The notes beneath the pieces are model-generated. The model saw nothing but the letters and a program-made list of their open reading frames with translations, searched no databases and was not told the DNA's origin. A stretch of 38,448 bases of DNA from an uncultured Alistipes sp. (lineage in GTDB: Bacteria > Bacteroidota > Bacteroidia > Bacteroidales > Rikenellaceae): the NCBI GenBank assembly GCA_944320985.1, contig CALUJN010000050.1, forward strand, positions 1-38,448, in the 5' to 3' direction. The number at the start of each line of letters is the position of its first letter. Position 1 is the first letter of the stretch. Position numbers and translations under genes: made by a program. Of this stretch, positions 1 to 7,884 are shown in pieces.

Positions 1-1538
1 TCGCCAACCACGAGAAGATCATGGTCTACGGCGACTACGACGTCGACGGCTGTACGGCCGTTGCGCTGGTCTACAAGTTCCTCCGACAGATCGGGCACAA
101 AAACCTGATGTTCTACATCCCGGATCGCTATACCGAAGGTTACGGTATCTCGATCAAGGGGATCGACCTCGCGGCCCGCAAGGGCGTGGGGCTGATCATC
201 GCCCTCGACTGCGGCATCAAAGCCACGGAAAAGGTTGTCTATGCGAAAAGCAAGGGCGTGGATTTCATCATCTGCGACCATCACCTCCCGGCCGAGGAGA
301 TTCCTCAGGCCGTAGCCGTTCTCGACCCCAAACGGGTCGACTGCTCCTATCCCTTCGACGAACTCTCGGGTTGCGGCGTGGGATTCAAACTCGTGCAGGC
401 CTATGCCCAGAAGAACCACATCCCCGCCGAACAGGTCCTCAATCTGCTCGATCTGCTCGTCGTGTCGATCGCGTCGGACATCGTACCGCTCACGGGCGAA
501 AACCGTATTCTGGCCTATTTCGGCCTGAAGAACCTCAACCGCGAGCCTTCGAAGGGGCTGCTGTCGATCATCAAGATCTGCGGCCTGGACAAGCACAACA
601 TCACCATCGACGACATCGTCTTCAAGATCGGCCCCCGCATCAACGCCGCAGGCCGCATGCGGATGGACGAAAACGACGAAAATGCATCCCCCTCGGGAGG
701 CCATGCCGCCGTGGAGCTGCTTATCGAAGGAAATGAAAGCGTTGCCGCCGAGTTCGGAAATGTCATCGACTCCTACAACCAGGACCGCAAGTCGATCGAC
801 CGCCACGTCACGCAGGAGGCACACGAATACATCGAAAAGAACCCCCGGCTCAAGGAACTCAAAAGTACGGTGATCTACAATCCGCGCTGGATGAAGGGTA
901 TCGTCGGGATCGTCGCCTCGCGCCTGATCGAAACCTACTACCGCCCGACCGTGGTGCTGACGATGAGCAACGGATTCGTCACCGGCTCGGCGCGTTCGGT
1001 TCCGGGATTCGACCTCTACCAGGCCGTCGAATCGTGCTCCGACCTGCTGGAGAACTTCGGTGGGCACATGTATGCCGCCGGATTGACGATGCGCCCGGAA
1101 AACGTCGAAGAGTTTACACGACGCTTCAACGCCTTCGTGGAGCAGAACATCGACCCGCAGATGTTGATCCCACAGGTCGACATCGACAGCGAACTGCTTT
1201 TCTCGGACATCACGCCCGCCTTCCGCAAGGATCTGAACCGTTTCCAGCCCTTCGGGCCCGGCAATACGGCCCCGGTCTTCGTAACCTACGGCGTGAGCAA
1301 CCACGGCGAAGCCAAACTCGTCGGTATGGAGAGCGAGCACCTTCGCATGGACCTCATGCAGCGTCAGAAGCCCAATACGAAACTCCAGGCCATCGCCTTC
1401 CAGCAACCCACCCATTACGAATGGGTACGGGCCGGAAAACCGATCGACGTCTGCTACCAGATCGTCGAGAACCACTACCGCGGAACCGTCTCCACGCAGC
1501 TGCGCGTGAAGGACATCAAACCCGTTACGGGGCGATAG
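1..1538 (+). CDS. recJ: Single-stranded-DNA-specific exonuclease RecJ (5'-truncated)
   Basis: RecJ degrades single-stranded DNA 5' to 3' in recombination and mismatch or base-excision repair. The frame is open from base 3 and the first ATG in view (21) is internal, because the YGDYDVDG metal-binding motif follows directly. Roughly the first 60-70 residues lie outside the window. Visible in order, numbered from the methionine at base 21: the phosphoesterase motif with Asp residues at 5-9, the DHH motif (ICDHH, 84-88), the DHHA1 nucleic-acid motif containing GGHMYAAG near 350, and a C-terminal OB-fold region with FGPGN near 415. The length and all core motifs fit an active RecJ. The gene ends 8 bases before a 22-bp tandem array, which is followed by a terminator. 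Confidence 0.95.
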   Translation, partial: ANHEKIMVYGDYDVDGCTAVALVYKFLRQIGHKNLMFYIPDRYTEGYGISIKGIDLAARKGVGLIIALDCGIKATEKVVYAKSKGVDFIICDHHLPAEEIPQAVAVLDPKRVDCSYPFDELSGCGVGFKLVQAYAQKNHIPAEQVLNLLDLLVVSIASDIVPLTGENRILAYFGLKNLNREPSKGLLSIIKICGLDKHNITIDDIVFKIGPRINAAGRMRMDENDENASPSGGHAAVELLIEGNESVAAEFGNVIDSYNQDRKSIDRHVTQEAHEYIEKNPRLKELKSTVIYNPRWMKGIVGIVASRLIETYYRPTVVLTMSNGFVTGSARSVPGFDLYQAVESCSDLLENFGGHMYAAGLTMRPENVEEFTRRFNAFVEQNIDPQMLIPQVDIDSELLFSDITPAFRKDLNRFQPFGPGNTAPVFVTYGVSNHGEAKLVGMESEHLRMDLMQRQKPNTKLQAIAFQQPTHYEWVRAGKPIDVCYQIVENHYRGTVSTQLRVKDIKPVTGR

Positions 1539-1544
1539 CGGCCC

Positions 1545-1708
1545 GTGACCGGGCAGGGGAGGGCCGGATACCAGGCAGGAGTGAGCTGGAGACCGGGCAG
1601 GAGTGAGCCGAAGACCCGGCAGAAGTGAGCCAAAAACCGGGCAGGAGTGGCCGAAGACCCGGCAGGAGTGGCCGAAGACCCGGCAGGGGCGAGTCGAAGA
1701 CCGGAACG
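1545..1708. repeat. Tandem array, 21-22 bp period, about 7.5 copies
   Basis: The core word GGCAG recurs at 1552, 1574, 1596, 1618, 1640, 1661 and 1682, giving spacings of 22, 22, 22, 22, 21 and 21. A decayed further copy lies near 1703. A typical unit begins GACCGGGCAGGAGTGAG. The array sits just after the recJ stop and before a bidirectional terminator. No convincing coding frame runs through it. Function is unknown: a simple slipped-strand repeat, or a 3'-UTR element. Confidence 0.85.
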
Positions 1709-1733
1709 ACCGAAAACGGCCCGAAAACACAAG

Positions 1734-1769
1734 AAAAAACGGACGAGGATCTATCCTTGTCCGTTTTTT
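1734..1769. terminator. Bidirectional terminator between recJ and the lipoprotein gene
   Basis: Two 17-nt arms (1734-1750 and 1753-1769) pair with a single G-T wobble around a very short loop. The stem starts with six A and ends with six T, so it gives a U-tract in both directions. It serves the two convergent genes on either side. Confidence 0.9.
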
Positions 1770-1786
1770 GATAGATTCCAGCCGAG

Positions 1787-2674
1787 CTACTCCTCGACGA
1801 TCACCACGCGGCTGTTCGGCAGATCGGGGATATAGATTCTGCCATCGGCAACGGTTATGTCGGCTGGACCGACGAGCGGCTGTTCGAGCGTTAATGCTAC
1901 GGAATCGATCTGCCGTGTCTGCAAGTCGATACGCGAAACGCCGGCCGGAGCCCAGTTCGTCACATAAAGCCACTTGCCGTCTCCCGAGAAGGCAATGCCG
2001 TCATACTGACCCGGAACTGTCACAAAGGGTTCGGCAACCGGATTCTGCAGGTCAGGGATGCGATAGATAACGTGTTCGCTCTTCGCCTCGCCGTCGGGCG
2101 AATAGGAGGCCACATACATCTCCCCGTCACGGATAACAAGTCCGTTGGGTCCGGCAATCTCCAGCCACAACTCAGGCCTCCCCGGCTGTGCGGGATCGGA
2201 GATATCCAGGCGGAAAATATGGCCCGTATTGGTCACGGAGGCGTAGAGATTGTCCCCGTCGGCTGCCAGATCGTTGACAAAGGCTTCGCCCTCGGGCAAG
2301 GCGATCACCTGCGGGGCCGCATCACGATGATCCAGATCGTAAACGACGATCTTGTTCACGTCGCAGATGAAGAGATGCCCCTCCCGAAGGTACATGCCCC
2401 GGGGTCCGGAAAGGTTTCCGTCGGCGGGAATCAGCACCTCGGAGCCTCCCTCCCCGTAACGAACGATATATCCTTTGCCCTCGCTGTTGAGCGGATCAAG
2501 TTGAGAAGAGCCGAAATTGGCTATCAGGATACCGCCTTCATAGGGATAGGTGCTCTCGCAGTAGCGGAGTCCCTCGTCGAAAATCGTCACGGCAGGAGCT
2601 TTCGGTGTCGAACAGCAACTCGCAAGGCTCAAGGCGGCCATCATCGAAAGGCTTGTCAAAATTGTCTTTTTCAT
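1787..2674 (-). CDS. SMP-30/NHL-like beta-propeller lipoprotein
   Basis: This is a predicted exported lipoprotein of 295 aa. The start is set at 2674 because a lipoprotein signal peptide begins there (MKKTILTSLS..., lipobox L-A-S-C with Cys20). The frame stays open further upstream, but that stretch overlaps the nitroreductase gene and does not look like protein. After the signal, repeated blade-like segments are seen: GPRGMYLREG, a NDLAADGDNLYAS segment, GPNGLVIRDGEMYVAS, YDGIAFSGDGKWLYVTN and GPADITVADGRIYI. This is the pattern of six-bladed SMP-30/gluconolactonase or NHL propellers. The substrate cannot be read from sequence, and a binding role is as likely as lactonase activity. It is transcribed away from the nitroreductase stop, 52 bases downstream of it. 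Confidence 0.8.
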   Translation of the reverse strand: MKKTILTSLSMMAALSLASCCSTPKAPAVTIFDEGLRYCESTYPYEGGILIANFGSSQLDPLNSEGKGYIVRYGEGGSEVLIPADGNLSGPRGMYLREGHLFICDVNKIVVYDLDHRDAAPQVIALPEGEAFVNDLAADGDNLYASVTNTGHIFRLDISDPAQPGRPELWLEIAGPNGLVIRDGEMYVASYSPDGEAKSEHVIYRIPDLQNPVAEPFVTVPGQYDGIAFSGDGKWLYVTNWAPAGVSRIDLQTRQIDSVALTLEQPLVGPADITVADGRIYIPDLPNSRVVIVEE

Positions 2675-2726
2675 GGTCGTTTCATGATTTAGAATAATAC
2701 GTTGCGGCGTGCAGGTGGCCCGGGTT

Positions 2727-3254
2727 TCAAAGGCGGATGATCCGGGACGCGTCGTCGCTCTCGGGCAGAGGGGCCGGCACGAAGTCGGAATATCCGATGG
2801 CGATGGCACACAACGGTTCACAGGTGTCGGGAACAGGCAGAAAACTCCGCAGATAATCCGCTGCCTGCTCGCCTTCGGGCTCATCCTTGCGGCGCGGGCG
2901 TCCGTGGATGTGCACCCAGCAGGAGCCGAGTCCTTCGTCGACACAGGCCAACTGAAGCACCGTGGCCGAAATGGCGGCATTCTCGCGCCACAGATCGCTC
3001 GCCGTGGTATCGCCCAGCACGACGATCGCCAAAGGAGCGTTTTTCAAAAAACCAGAACCGTAATCGCGCATATCCGCCATGCGGGCCACGAGGGCCGGGT
3101 CATCCACAATCAGAAAGCGCGTCGTTCGCGTATTGCGGGCTGAAGGGGCTGTCAAAGCCTCCGCAAGAAGCCGCACCACAACCTCCCGCGGTACGGGACG
3201 ATCCGTAAACTTGCGGATCGAACGTCGTTTGGCAATCAAATCCTTGAATTCCAT
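2727..3254 (-). CDS. Small nitroreductase family protein (FMN-dependent)
   Basis: A 175-aa protein of the nitroreductase/FMN oxidoreductase fold. The N-terminal RRSIRKFTDRPV (10-21) is the classic FMN phosphate-binding start of the family. APSARNTRTTRFLIVDD and the mid-protein run AAISATVLQLACVDEGLGSCWV match the FMN-stacking core helix. The C-terminal AIAIGY is also typical. These enzymes reduce nitro compounds, quinones or flavins with NAD(P)H, and the natural substrate is not predictable. A TAnnTTTG promoter element at 3281-3288 (- strand) sits 27 bases before the ATG, back to back with the promoter of the glycosyltransferase-like gene at 3335. Confidence 0.88.
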   Translation of the reverse strand: MEFKDLIAKRRSIRKFTDRPVPREVVVRLLAEALTAPSARNTRTTRFLIVDDPALVARMADMRDYGSGFLKNAPLAIVVLGDTTASDLWRENAAISATVLQLACVDEGLGSCWVHIHGRPRRKDEPEGEQAADYLRSFLPVPDTCEPLCAIAIGYSDFVPAPLPESDDASRIIRL

Positions 3255-3280
3255 AACTCATTCATTTCGTACGATTGTTG

Positions 3281-3288
3281 CAAAAATA
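3281..3288 (-). promoter_or_regulatory. Bacteroidota -7 element for the nitroreductase gene
   Basis: Read on the minus strand this is TATTTTTG, matching TAnnTTTG. It lies 27 bases upstream of the start codon at 3254. No clear TTTG -33 element is visible. Confidence 0.6.
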
Positions 3289-3321
3289 GGGAAAATTATC
3301 GATATTCGAGATAAAAAGAGT

Positions 3322-3329
3322 TACCTTTG
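3322..3329 (+). promoter_or_regulatory. -7 element directly before the DUF5672 gene, probable leaderless start
   Basis: TACCTTTG matches TAnnTTTG and ends only 5 bases before the ATG at 3335. A start site a few bases beyond the element would fall on or next to the start codon. Confidence 0.6.
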
Positions 3330-3334
3330 CAATT

Positions 3335-4147
3335 ATGGAAAAGACGCCTCTTTCAAAAAAGGACATTGCCGTTGTCATCCCCGTTTACCGAACAGCGCTT
3401 TCCAAAACGGAGGAGTTGTCACTCGGGCAATGCGCGAAGATGCTCTCGGATTATGACATCATCTTCGTAAAACCCGAGCATCTTGACATTACATCCATCA
3501 GCCAACGATGCCGGGGCGCTCATGAAGAGGCATTTCCCGACGAGTGGTTTGTCAGTCGGCGTGCCTACAACCGGATGGTCCTCGAAGAGTCTTTCTACCG
3601 ACGTTTCGAAAAATACGAGTATATCCTTATCTATCAACTGGATGCCTTTGTCTTCAGAGACGAGCTCCTCGAGTGGGCCCGGAAAGGCTACGACTACATC
3701 GGCGCCCCGTGGCTCCCGCTGAAAAAACGCTATCTGACAACCGCAGGACGCATCTATTTTCACATAAAGGCCTGGTACAAAAAACATTTCAAACCCCGCG
3801 CCTTCCGATCTTCCAAATACCACGCCTATGAAGTGGGAAACGGCGGGCTTTCGCTGCGCAAGGTCTCCACAATGGTCGAAATCACGCGCTTCTACCGGGA
3901 AAAAATCCAGGAACTGCTGGCCGATGACCGGGAGTTCTATGCCGAAGATGTCTTCCTGCTCCGCGAACTGGACAACAAACGGTTCCGGTTGAAAAAACCA
4001 TCCTGGCGCGAAGCAATCCATTTTGCCATCGAGGAGTGCCCCGCGTGGGCCTATCGGTACAACCGATACCGGCTACCGTTCGGATGCCATGCCTTCGATC
4101 TCAAAGAGTTCTCGGATTTCTGGAAACCTTTCATCCATTCCAATTAA
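3335..4147 (+). CDS. DUF5672 family protein, putative glycosyltransferase
   Basis: A 270-aa cytoplasmic protein with no signal peptide. It matches what I know of DUF5672, a family found in surface-polysaccharide loci. The N-terminus (KDIAVVIPVYRT, 9-20) looks like a GT-A nucleotide-sugar fold strand. YEYILIYQLDAFVF (94-107) carries a D-x-F acidic motif where GT-A enzymes place a metal-binding DXD. YDYIGAPW (119-126) is the most typical DUF5672 signature. The chemistry of the family is not established, so glycosyl transfer is inference. A GT2-like gene follows 15 bases later on the same strand, suggesting a two-gene unit acting on a common glycan. It is driven from the -7 element at 3322. Confidence 0.8.
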   Translation: MEKTPLSKKDIAVVIPVYRTALSKTEELSLGQCAKMLSDYDIIFVKPEHLDITSISQRCRGAHEEAFPDEWFVSRRAYNRMVLEESFYRRFEKYEYILIYQLDAFVFRDELLEWARKGYDYIGAPWLPLKKRYLTTAGRIYFHIKAWYKKHFKPRAFRSSKYHAYEVGNGGLSLRKVSTMVEITRFYREKIQELLADDREFYAEDVFLLRELDNKRFRLKKPSWREAIHFAIEECPAWAYRYNRYRLPFGCHAFDLKEFSDFWKPFIHSN

Positions 4148-4162
4148 AAAGAAAAGATTATC

Positions 4163-5056
4163 ATGCTGTCGATCATCATCTGCTCCATCTCCACGGAACG
4201 TCTCCACGATATCGAAAAGAACATCGATCGTACAATCGGATGCGAATACGAAATCATTGCCGTAGACAGCCGGGAAAAGAGATGGCCGATCGCCAAAGTA
4301 TACAACCATGCCGCTGCTCAGGCCAAATATCCCTACCTGCTCTTCGTGCATGAAGATGTGGAGTTTCTCTCCGAGGCATGGGGTCCCTTCGTAGAGGAAA
4401 AACTCCGTGAGCCCGACTGCGGCGTGATCGGATTCGCCGGGAACAAGGCCAAACTCCGCTGTTATTCCGGATGGTCACAATATGACAAATGGGATTGTGC
4501 CTATCTCTATCAAGGCGGCTACGAAAACCAAAATATCAAGTTCGACGTCAAGAATGTATTCATCAACATCCCATTTGCGCAAGTGACCGTTCTGGACGGC
4601 ATGGCCCTGTTCGTCCGAAAAGAGGTATGGAAAGCATATCCTTTCGATGAAGTGCTGCTGACGGGATTCCATTGCTACGATCTGGACTTTTCGATCCAGA
4701 GCGCAATCGCAGGATACAAGAACTACGTCTGCTGCTCAAACCGGCTTCTGATTAAACACTTTTCACTCGGGAACTACTCTGCGGAATGGTACCGTACCAC
4801 GATACGTCTGTACGAAAAATGGAAGTCGAAACTCCCCGTCAGCACTCCGGATGTAAATGTCAACACGAAAGTAATCCATAAACTGGAAGAACGGACATCC
4901 AATGATTTTTTGAAAAAAGTCCAGAAACTGAAACTTCCGGAAAGCCGAGCGGTTCTCCGGAAATTTCTGCAGCAATATCCGATGACCTGGCGCCATTTCC
5001 GACACTGCGTAGAGGCAATCTTCCGGCAACTGACCATCCGAACTTCCGAAAAATAA
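4163..5056 (+). CDS. Glycosyltransferase family 2-like protein
   Basis: A 297-aa GT-A fold glycosyltransferase of the 'glycosyltransferase like family' type. The N-terminus MLSIIICSIS is the first nucleotide-binding strand. EIIAVDSREKR (30-40) follows as the second strand. YLLFVHEDVEF (58-68) contains the acidic HEDV motif used for the metal and sugar nucleotide. The stretch with TGFHCYDLDFSIQ (near 170-185) resembles the E/D-D acceptor motif. No membrane segment is seen, so it would act in the cytoplasm. It lies 15 bases after the DUF5672 gene. The sugar and acceptor are unknown. Confidence 0.82.
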   Translation: MLSIIICSISTERLHDIEKNIDRTIGCEYEIIAVDSREKRWPIAKVYNHAAAQAKYPYLLFVHEDVEFLSEAWGPFVEEKLREPDCGVIGFAGNKAKLRCYSGWSQYDKWDCAYLYQGGYENQNIKFDVKNVFINIPFAQVTVLDGMALFVRKEVWKAYPFDEVLLTGFHCYDLDFSIQSAIAGYKNYVCCSNRLLIKHFSLGNYSAEWYRTTIRLYEKWKSKLPVSTPDVNVNTKVIHKLEERTSNDFLKKVQKLKLPESRAVLRKFLQQYPMTWRHFRHCVEAIFRQLTIRTSEK

Positions 5057-5173
5057 CGGATCATTCGGTCCCGAATCGGTAAAGTTGCGGTTTTTCTGTC
5101 CGTTTTTCATCCGAAACCCGAAAATATTCGGTAAATTGCAGGCAATTATCACCCTATCCCGCACAACTGAAAG

Positions 5174-6019
5174 ATGATGATGGATTACCGTTTCACCATA
5201 GCCCTGATCTACGATTTCGACGGCACGCTCGCTCCCGGCAACATGCAGGAGTATGACTTCATTCCGGCCGTCGGAAAAAGCAACAAGGAGTTTTGGAGCG
5301 ACGCCAATACGCTGGCCGAAACACAGGATGCCGACATGGTCCTCACCTACATGGCCCGCATGATCCAGGAAGCAAAATCAAAGGGGCTGTCTCTGCGCCG
5401 CGAGGCCTTCCAGGAGTCCGGGCGCCGCGTCGTGCTCTTCAACGGTGTCAAGGAGTGGTTTTCGAGAATCAACCGCTACGGCGAAGAGCGGGGGATACGC
5501 ATCCTGCACTACATCAACTCCTCGGGTCTGAAGGAGATCATCGAGGGTACGGAGATCGCGCACGAATTCCGCAAAATATACGCCTGCTCGTTTCTGTACG
5601 ATGTCGACGGTATCGCCTATTGGCCCGCCGTGGCGGTCAACTACACCAACAAGACGCAGTTCATCTTCAAGATCAACAAGGGCGTCGAATCGGTCTTCGA
5701 CTCGAAACTCGTAAACCGATACATTCCCGAAAACGAACGCCCCGTGCCGTTCAAACACATGATCTACGTCGGGGACGGAACAACCGACATCCCCTGCATG
5801 CGGCTGGTGAAAAACTTCGGCGGACACTCCATCGCTGTCTACAACCCCGACCAGAAAGGGGCCCGCAAGGAGCTCTCGTCGCTGATTCACGACAACCGTG
5901 TGAATCATGTCTGCCCGGCCGACTATACCGAAGGTTCGGAGATGGACACGTTGGTCAAAACCATCATCGAGAAGATCGATCTCGACGACCGGCTCGAAAA
6001 ACTCGGTGTCATCCGTTGA
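5174..6019 (+). CDS. HAD-superfamily phosphatase
   Basis: A 281-aa haloacid-dehalogenase-type hydrolase with all four motifs. Motif I is YDFDGT (nucleophile Asp14, acid/base Asp16), motif II the Ser in HYINSSG, motif III the Lys in YTNKTQF, and motif IV YVGDGTTDIPC (GDGxxD). A helical cap lies between motifs I and II. The substrate is unknown. The gene starts with three consecutive ATG codons; I chose the first, although the second or third is equally possible. Its stop codon lies 5 bases before the ATG of the next membrane-protein gene, so it probably heads the run that continues through the ABC-like ATPase and rdgB. Confidence 0.87.
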   Translation: MMMDYRFTIALIYDFDGTLAPGNMQEYDFIPAVGKSNKEFWSDANTLAETQDADMVLTYMARMIQEAKSKGLSLRREAFQESGRRVVLFNGVKEWFSRINRYGEERGIRILHYINSSGLKEIIEGTEIAHEFRKIYACSFLYDVDGIAYWPAVAVNYTNKTQFIFKINKGVESVFDSKLVNRYIPENERPVPFKHMIYVGDGTTDIPCMRLVKNFGGHSIAVYNPDQKGARKELSSLIHDNRVNHVCPADYTEGSEMDTLVKTIIEKIDLDDRLEKLGVIR

Positions 6020-6024
6020 TTGAA

Positions 6025-6612
6025 ATGTCCTCCACGAACGCAAAACGTATCTATACCGGACGCTGGATCCGCCCCGAACGCTTCGGTGGATCCCCCGAAT
6101 GGACTGCCGGGCTGCGACGGCACCCTTCGGCCGTGTGGATCACCGCTGGGGTATTGGTGCTCTGCATCCTGCTGCCCGCCGTCGGATTCCCGGCGCTCTA
6201 TGTGGCCGCTGTGGCCTGCGGAGGCTTCTATCACGCCTGCGAACCCCTGGAGCTGCTGCGACTCCCCGAAATGAATGCCAGCCGGCTGCTCGTCCGCAAG
6301 GTTCTTACCGCCTGGAGAAACTACTTCCTGCTGACGCTGCCCTTCACGCTGCTGGCCATCCTCGCACATCCCCGGACGGCATGGATCGCCGCAGCATGGG
6401 CCCCTCTCTCGGCCCTGGCGCTGCTCTATGCCGTCGTGGCGAAATATGCCCGCTACCAGCCCGACAGCAACCTCCGGCCACCCCTGGCAACCCGGATCGG
6501 AAGCGTCGGATTCATCGTCCCGCTGCTGTTGCCGCTGAGCCTCTGCCTCACGGTCAGCTACGCCCTCCGGGCCGAACGCAACCTGAACCGTTATCTCCAT
6601 GATTACGATTGA
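6025..6612 (+). CDS. Small polytopic membrane protein, probable partner of the ABC-like ATPase
   Basis: A 195-aa protein with about five hydrophobic segments (roughly 36-53, 55-72, 99-114, 119-139 and 159-180). The N-terminus is basic and probably cytoplasmic, and the charged C-terminus is short. I recognise no family. The ATG at 6025 is chosen; a TTG at 6016 in the same frame would overlap the HAD gene. Its last 14 bases overlap the start of the ATPase gene at 6599, which argues for translational coupling. That pairing suggests a transporter-permease-like role, but the protein is smaller than usual ABC permeases, and this is inference. Confidence 0.75.
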   Translation: MSSTNAKRIYTGRWIRPERFGGSPEWTAGLRRHPSAVWITAGVLVLCILLPAVGFPALYVAAVACGGFYHACEPLELLRLPEMNASRLLVRKVLTAWRNYFLLTLPFTLLAILAHPRTAWIAAAWAPLSALALLYAVVAKYARYQPDSNLRPPLATRIGSVGFIVPLLLPLSLCLTVSYALRAERNLNRYLHDYD

Positions 6613-7255
6613 TTCTCTCCGGGTCCGCGAGGGCAGACGGATGCTGCTCGACGGCGTAACGATGCATCTGCCGAAAAATGCCGTGCACGGCGTAGCGGGT
6701 GAAGGACGCGGCGCACTGCTTCGCGCCGTTTACGGCGAGTTGCGCCCCGAAGGGGGTACGATTTCCGAAGCGGGACATCCGCTGCAGCGACACGAAATGA
6801 CCTTTCTCAAGGCCGATCCGCACTTCTGGCCCGGTCTGACGGCCCGCGACTGCATCGGACTGGTCCGCTACTACGATCGCCGGGTCAATCCCGAAGCGCT
6901 GATCCGACGTTTCCCCGTACCGCTCGACGCGGAGGCCGCAACGTTGGACTCCGAAGCCCGCAAACATCTGGGAATCATCCTCACGCTGATGCGCGGAAAA
7001 CGCATCCTGCTGCTCGACGAACCCTTCCGGGGATTGGCTCCCGAGCGGATCTTCGTCATGCAGCAACTGCTCCTCCACCTGGGATCCGAAGGCCGGACCG
7101 TTCTTCTCTCTTCAACGCGGATTCCGTTGATCGAAGGGGTTTGCGACGACCTCTATCTGCTGGGCGGAGGCTGTGTCCGAGCCCGCTACGAGCACTATGA
7201 ACTCGGCCGCATGACCCAAAATCCCGACTCCGACGAAGACATTCCGCAAAATTGA
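6599..7255 (+). CDS. ABC-type ATPase domain protein with degenerate catalytic motifs
   Basis: A 218-aa protein with the overall plan of an ABC nucleotide-binding domain, but key residues are replaced. At the Walker A position the sequence reads GVAGEGRG (31-38), so the invariant Lys is Arg and the following Ser/Thr is Gly. At the signature position (LSGGQ) it reads LDSEA (116-120). Walker B is intact (ILLLDEP, Asp140-Glu141). The H-loop His is replaced by Thr173 (LLSSTR). This makes normal ATP hydrolysis doubtful; it may bind nucleotide without turnover or act as a structural half of a pair. Its start overlaps the membrane-protein gene by 14 bases. No second ATPase gene is adjacent. Confidence 0.8.
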   Translation: MITIDSLRVREGRRMLLDGVTMHLPKNAVHGVAGEGRGALLRAVYGELRPEGGTISEAGHPLQRHEMTFLKADPHFWPGLTARDCIGLVRYYDRRVNPEALIRRFPVPLDAEAATLDSEARKHLGIILTLMRGKRILLLDEPFRGLAPERIFVMQQLLLHLGSEGRTVLLSSTRIPLIEGVCDDLYLLGGGCVRARYEHYELGRMTQNPDSDEDIPQN

Positions 7256-7291
7256 CTGCCTTTACGGAAAAACTTGCACGAAATACCGACC

Positions 7292-7873
7292 ATGAAAATT
7301 ATCTTTGCTACGAACAATGCCCACAAGCTCAGCGAGGTACAGGCCGTCCTGGGCGACGGATTCACGCTGGTGACACCGCGCGAATGCGGTGTGGTGGAGG
7401 AGATTCCCGAAGAGCAGGAGACCCTCGAGGGGAATGCCTCGCAGAAATCCCACTACCTCTACGACCGAACGGGACTGGACTGCTTTGCCGACGATACGGG
7501 ACTCGAGGTCGCCGCCCTGGGAGGGGCCCCGGGAGTACACTCGGCACGTTACGCCACCGACGGACACGACTTTGCGGCCAACAACCGGCTGCTGCTCAGG
7601 AATCTTGAAGGCGTCACCGACCGCCGGGCCCGCTTCCGAACGGTCATCTCACTGATCCTCAACGGTGAGGAGCATCTCTTCGAAGGGGTAGTCGAAGGCC
7701 GTATCATCGAACACGAAGCTGGACACGAGGGGTTCGGGTTCGACCCGTTGTTCATTCCCGACGGCTGCGAGCGGACCTTCGCCGAAATGACTCCCGCGGA
7801 AAAGAACGCCATCTCGCACCGGGGCCGCGCCGTACGCAAACTCGCCGAATATCTCCACGCACACGGAAAATAG
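7292..7873 (+). CDS. rdgB: Non-canonical purine NTP pyrophosphatase (RdgB/HAM1)
   Basis: A 193-aa nucleotide-pool sanitising enzyme that hydrolyses dITP/ITP and XTP to the monophosphates. The start at 7292 gives the canonical N-terminus MKIIFATNNAHKLSEV, while an upstream in-frame ATG at 7274 would add six residues not seen in the family. Further signatures are DDTGLEVAALGGAPGVHSAR (active-site loop), FGFDPLFIPDG and the C-terminal SHRGRAVRKL. It sits 36 bases after the ATPase gene and 11 bases before the oxidoreductase, so it is probably co-transcribed. Confidence 0.96.
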   Translation: MKIIFATNNAHKLSEVQAVLGDGFTLVTPRECGVVEEIPEEQETLEGNASQKSHYLYDRTGLDCFADDTGLEVAALGGAPGVHSARYATDGHDFAANNRLLLRNLEGVTDRRARFRTVISLILNGEEHLFEGVVEGRIIEHEAGHEGFGFDPLFIPDGCERTFAEMTPAEKNAISHRGRAVRKLAEYLHAHGK

Positions 7874-7884
7874 AGCGCGTCGAC

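Noticed and set aside
2675-2980. N-terminal extension of the beta-propeller lipoprotein
   Set aside because: The open frame overlaps the nitroreductase gene antisense-like and lacks protein character; the lipoprotein signal starts at 2674.
5057-5173. Small inverted repeat after the GT2-like gene as a terminator
   Set aside because: The stem is short (about 6 bp) and no adjacent T run follows; I see nothing else supportable in this 117-base spacer.
7300-7307. TATCTTTG matching the -7 consensus inside rdgB
   Set aside because: It is codons 3-6 of rdgB (K-I-I-F-A), with no start codon just downstream, so a coding coincidence is more likely.
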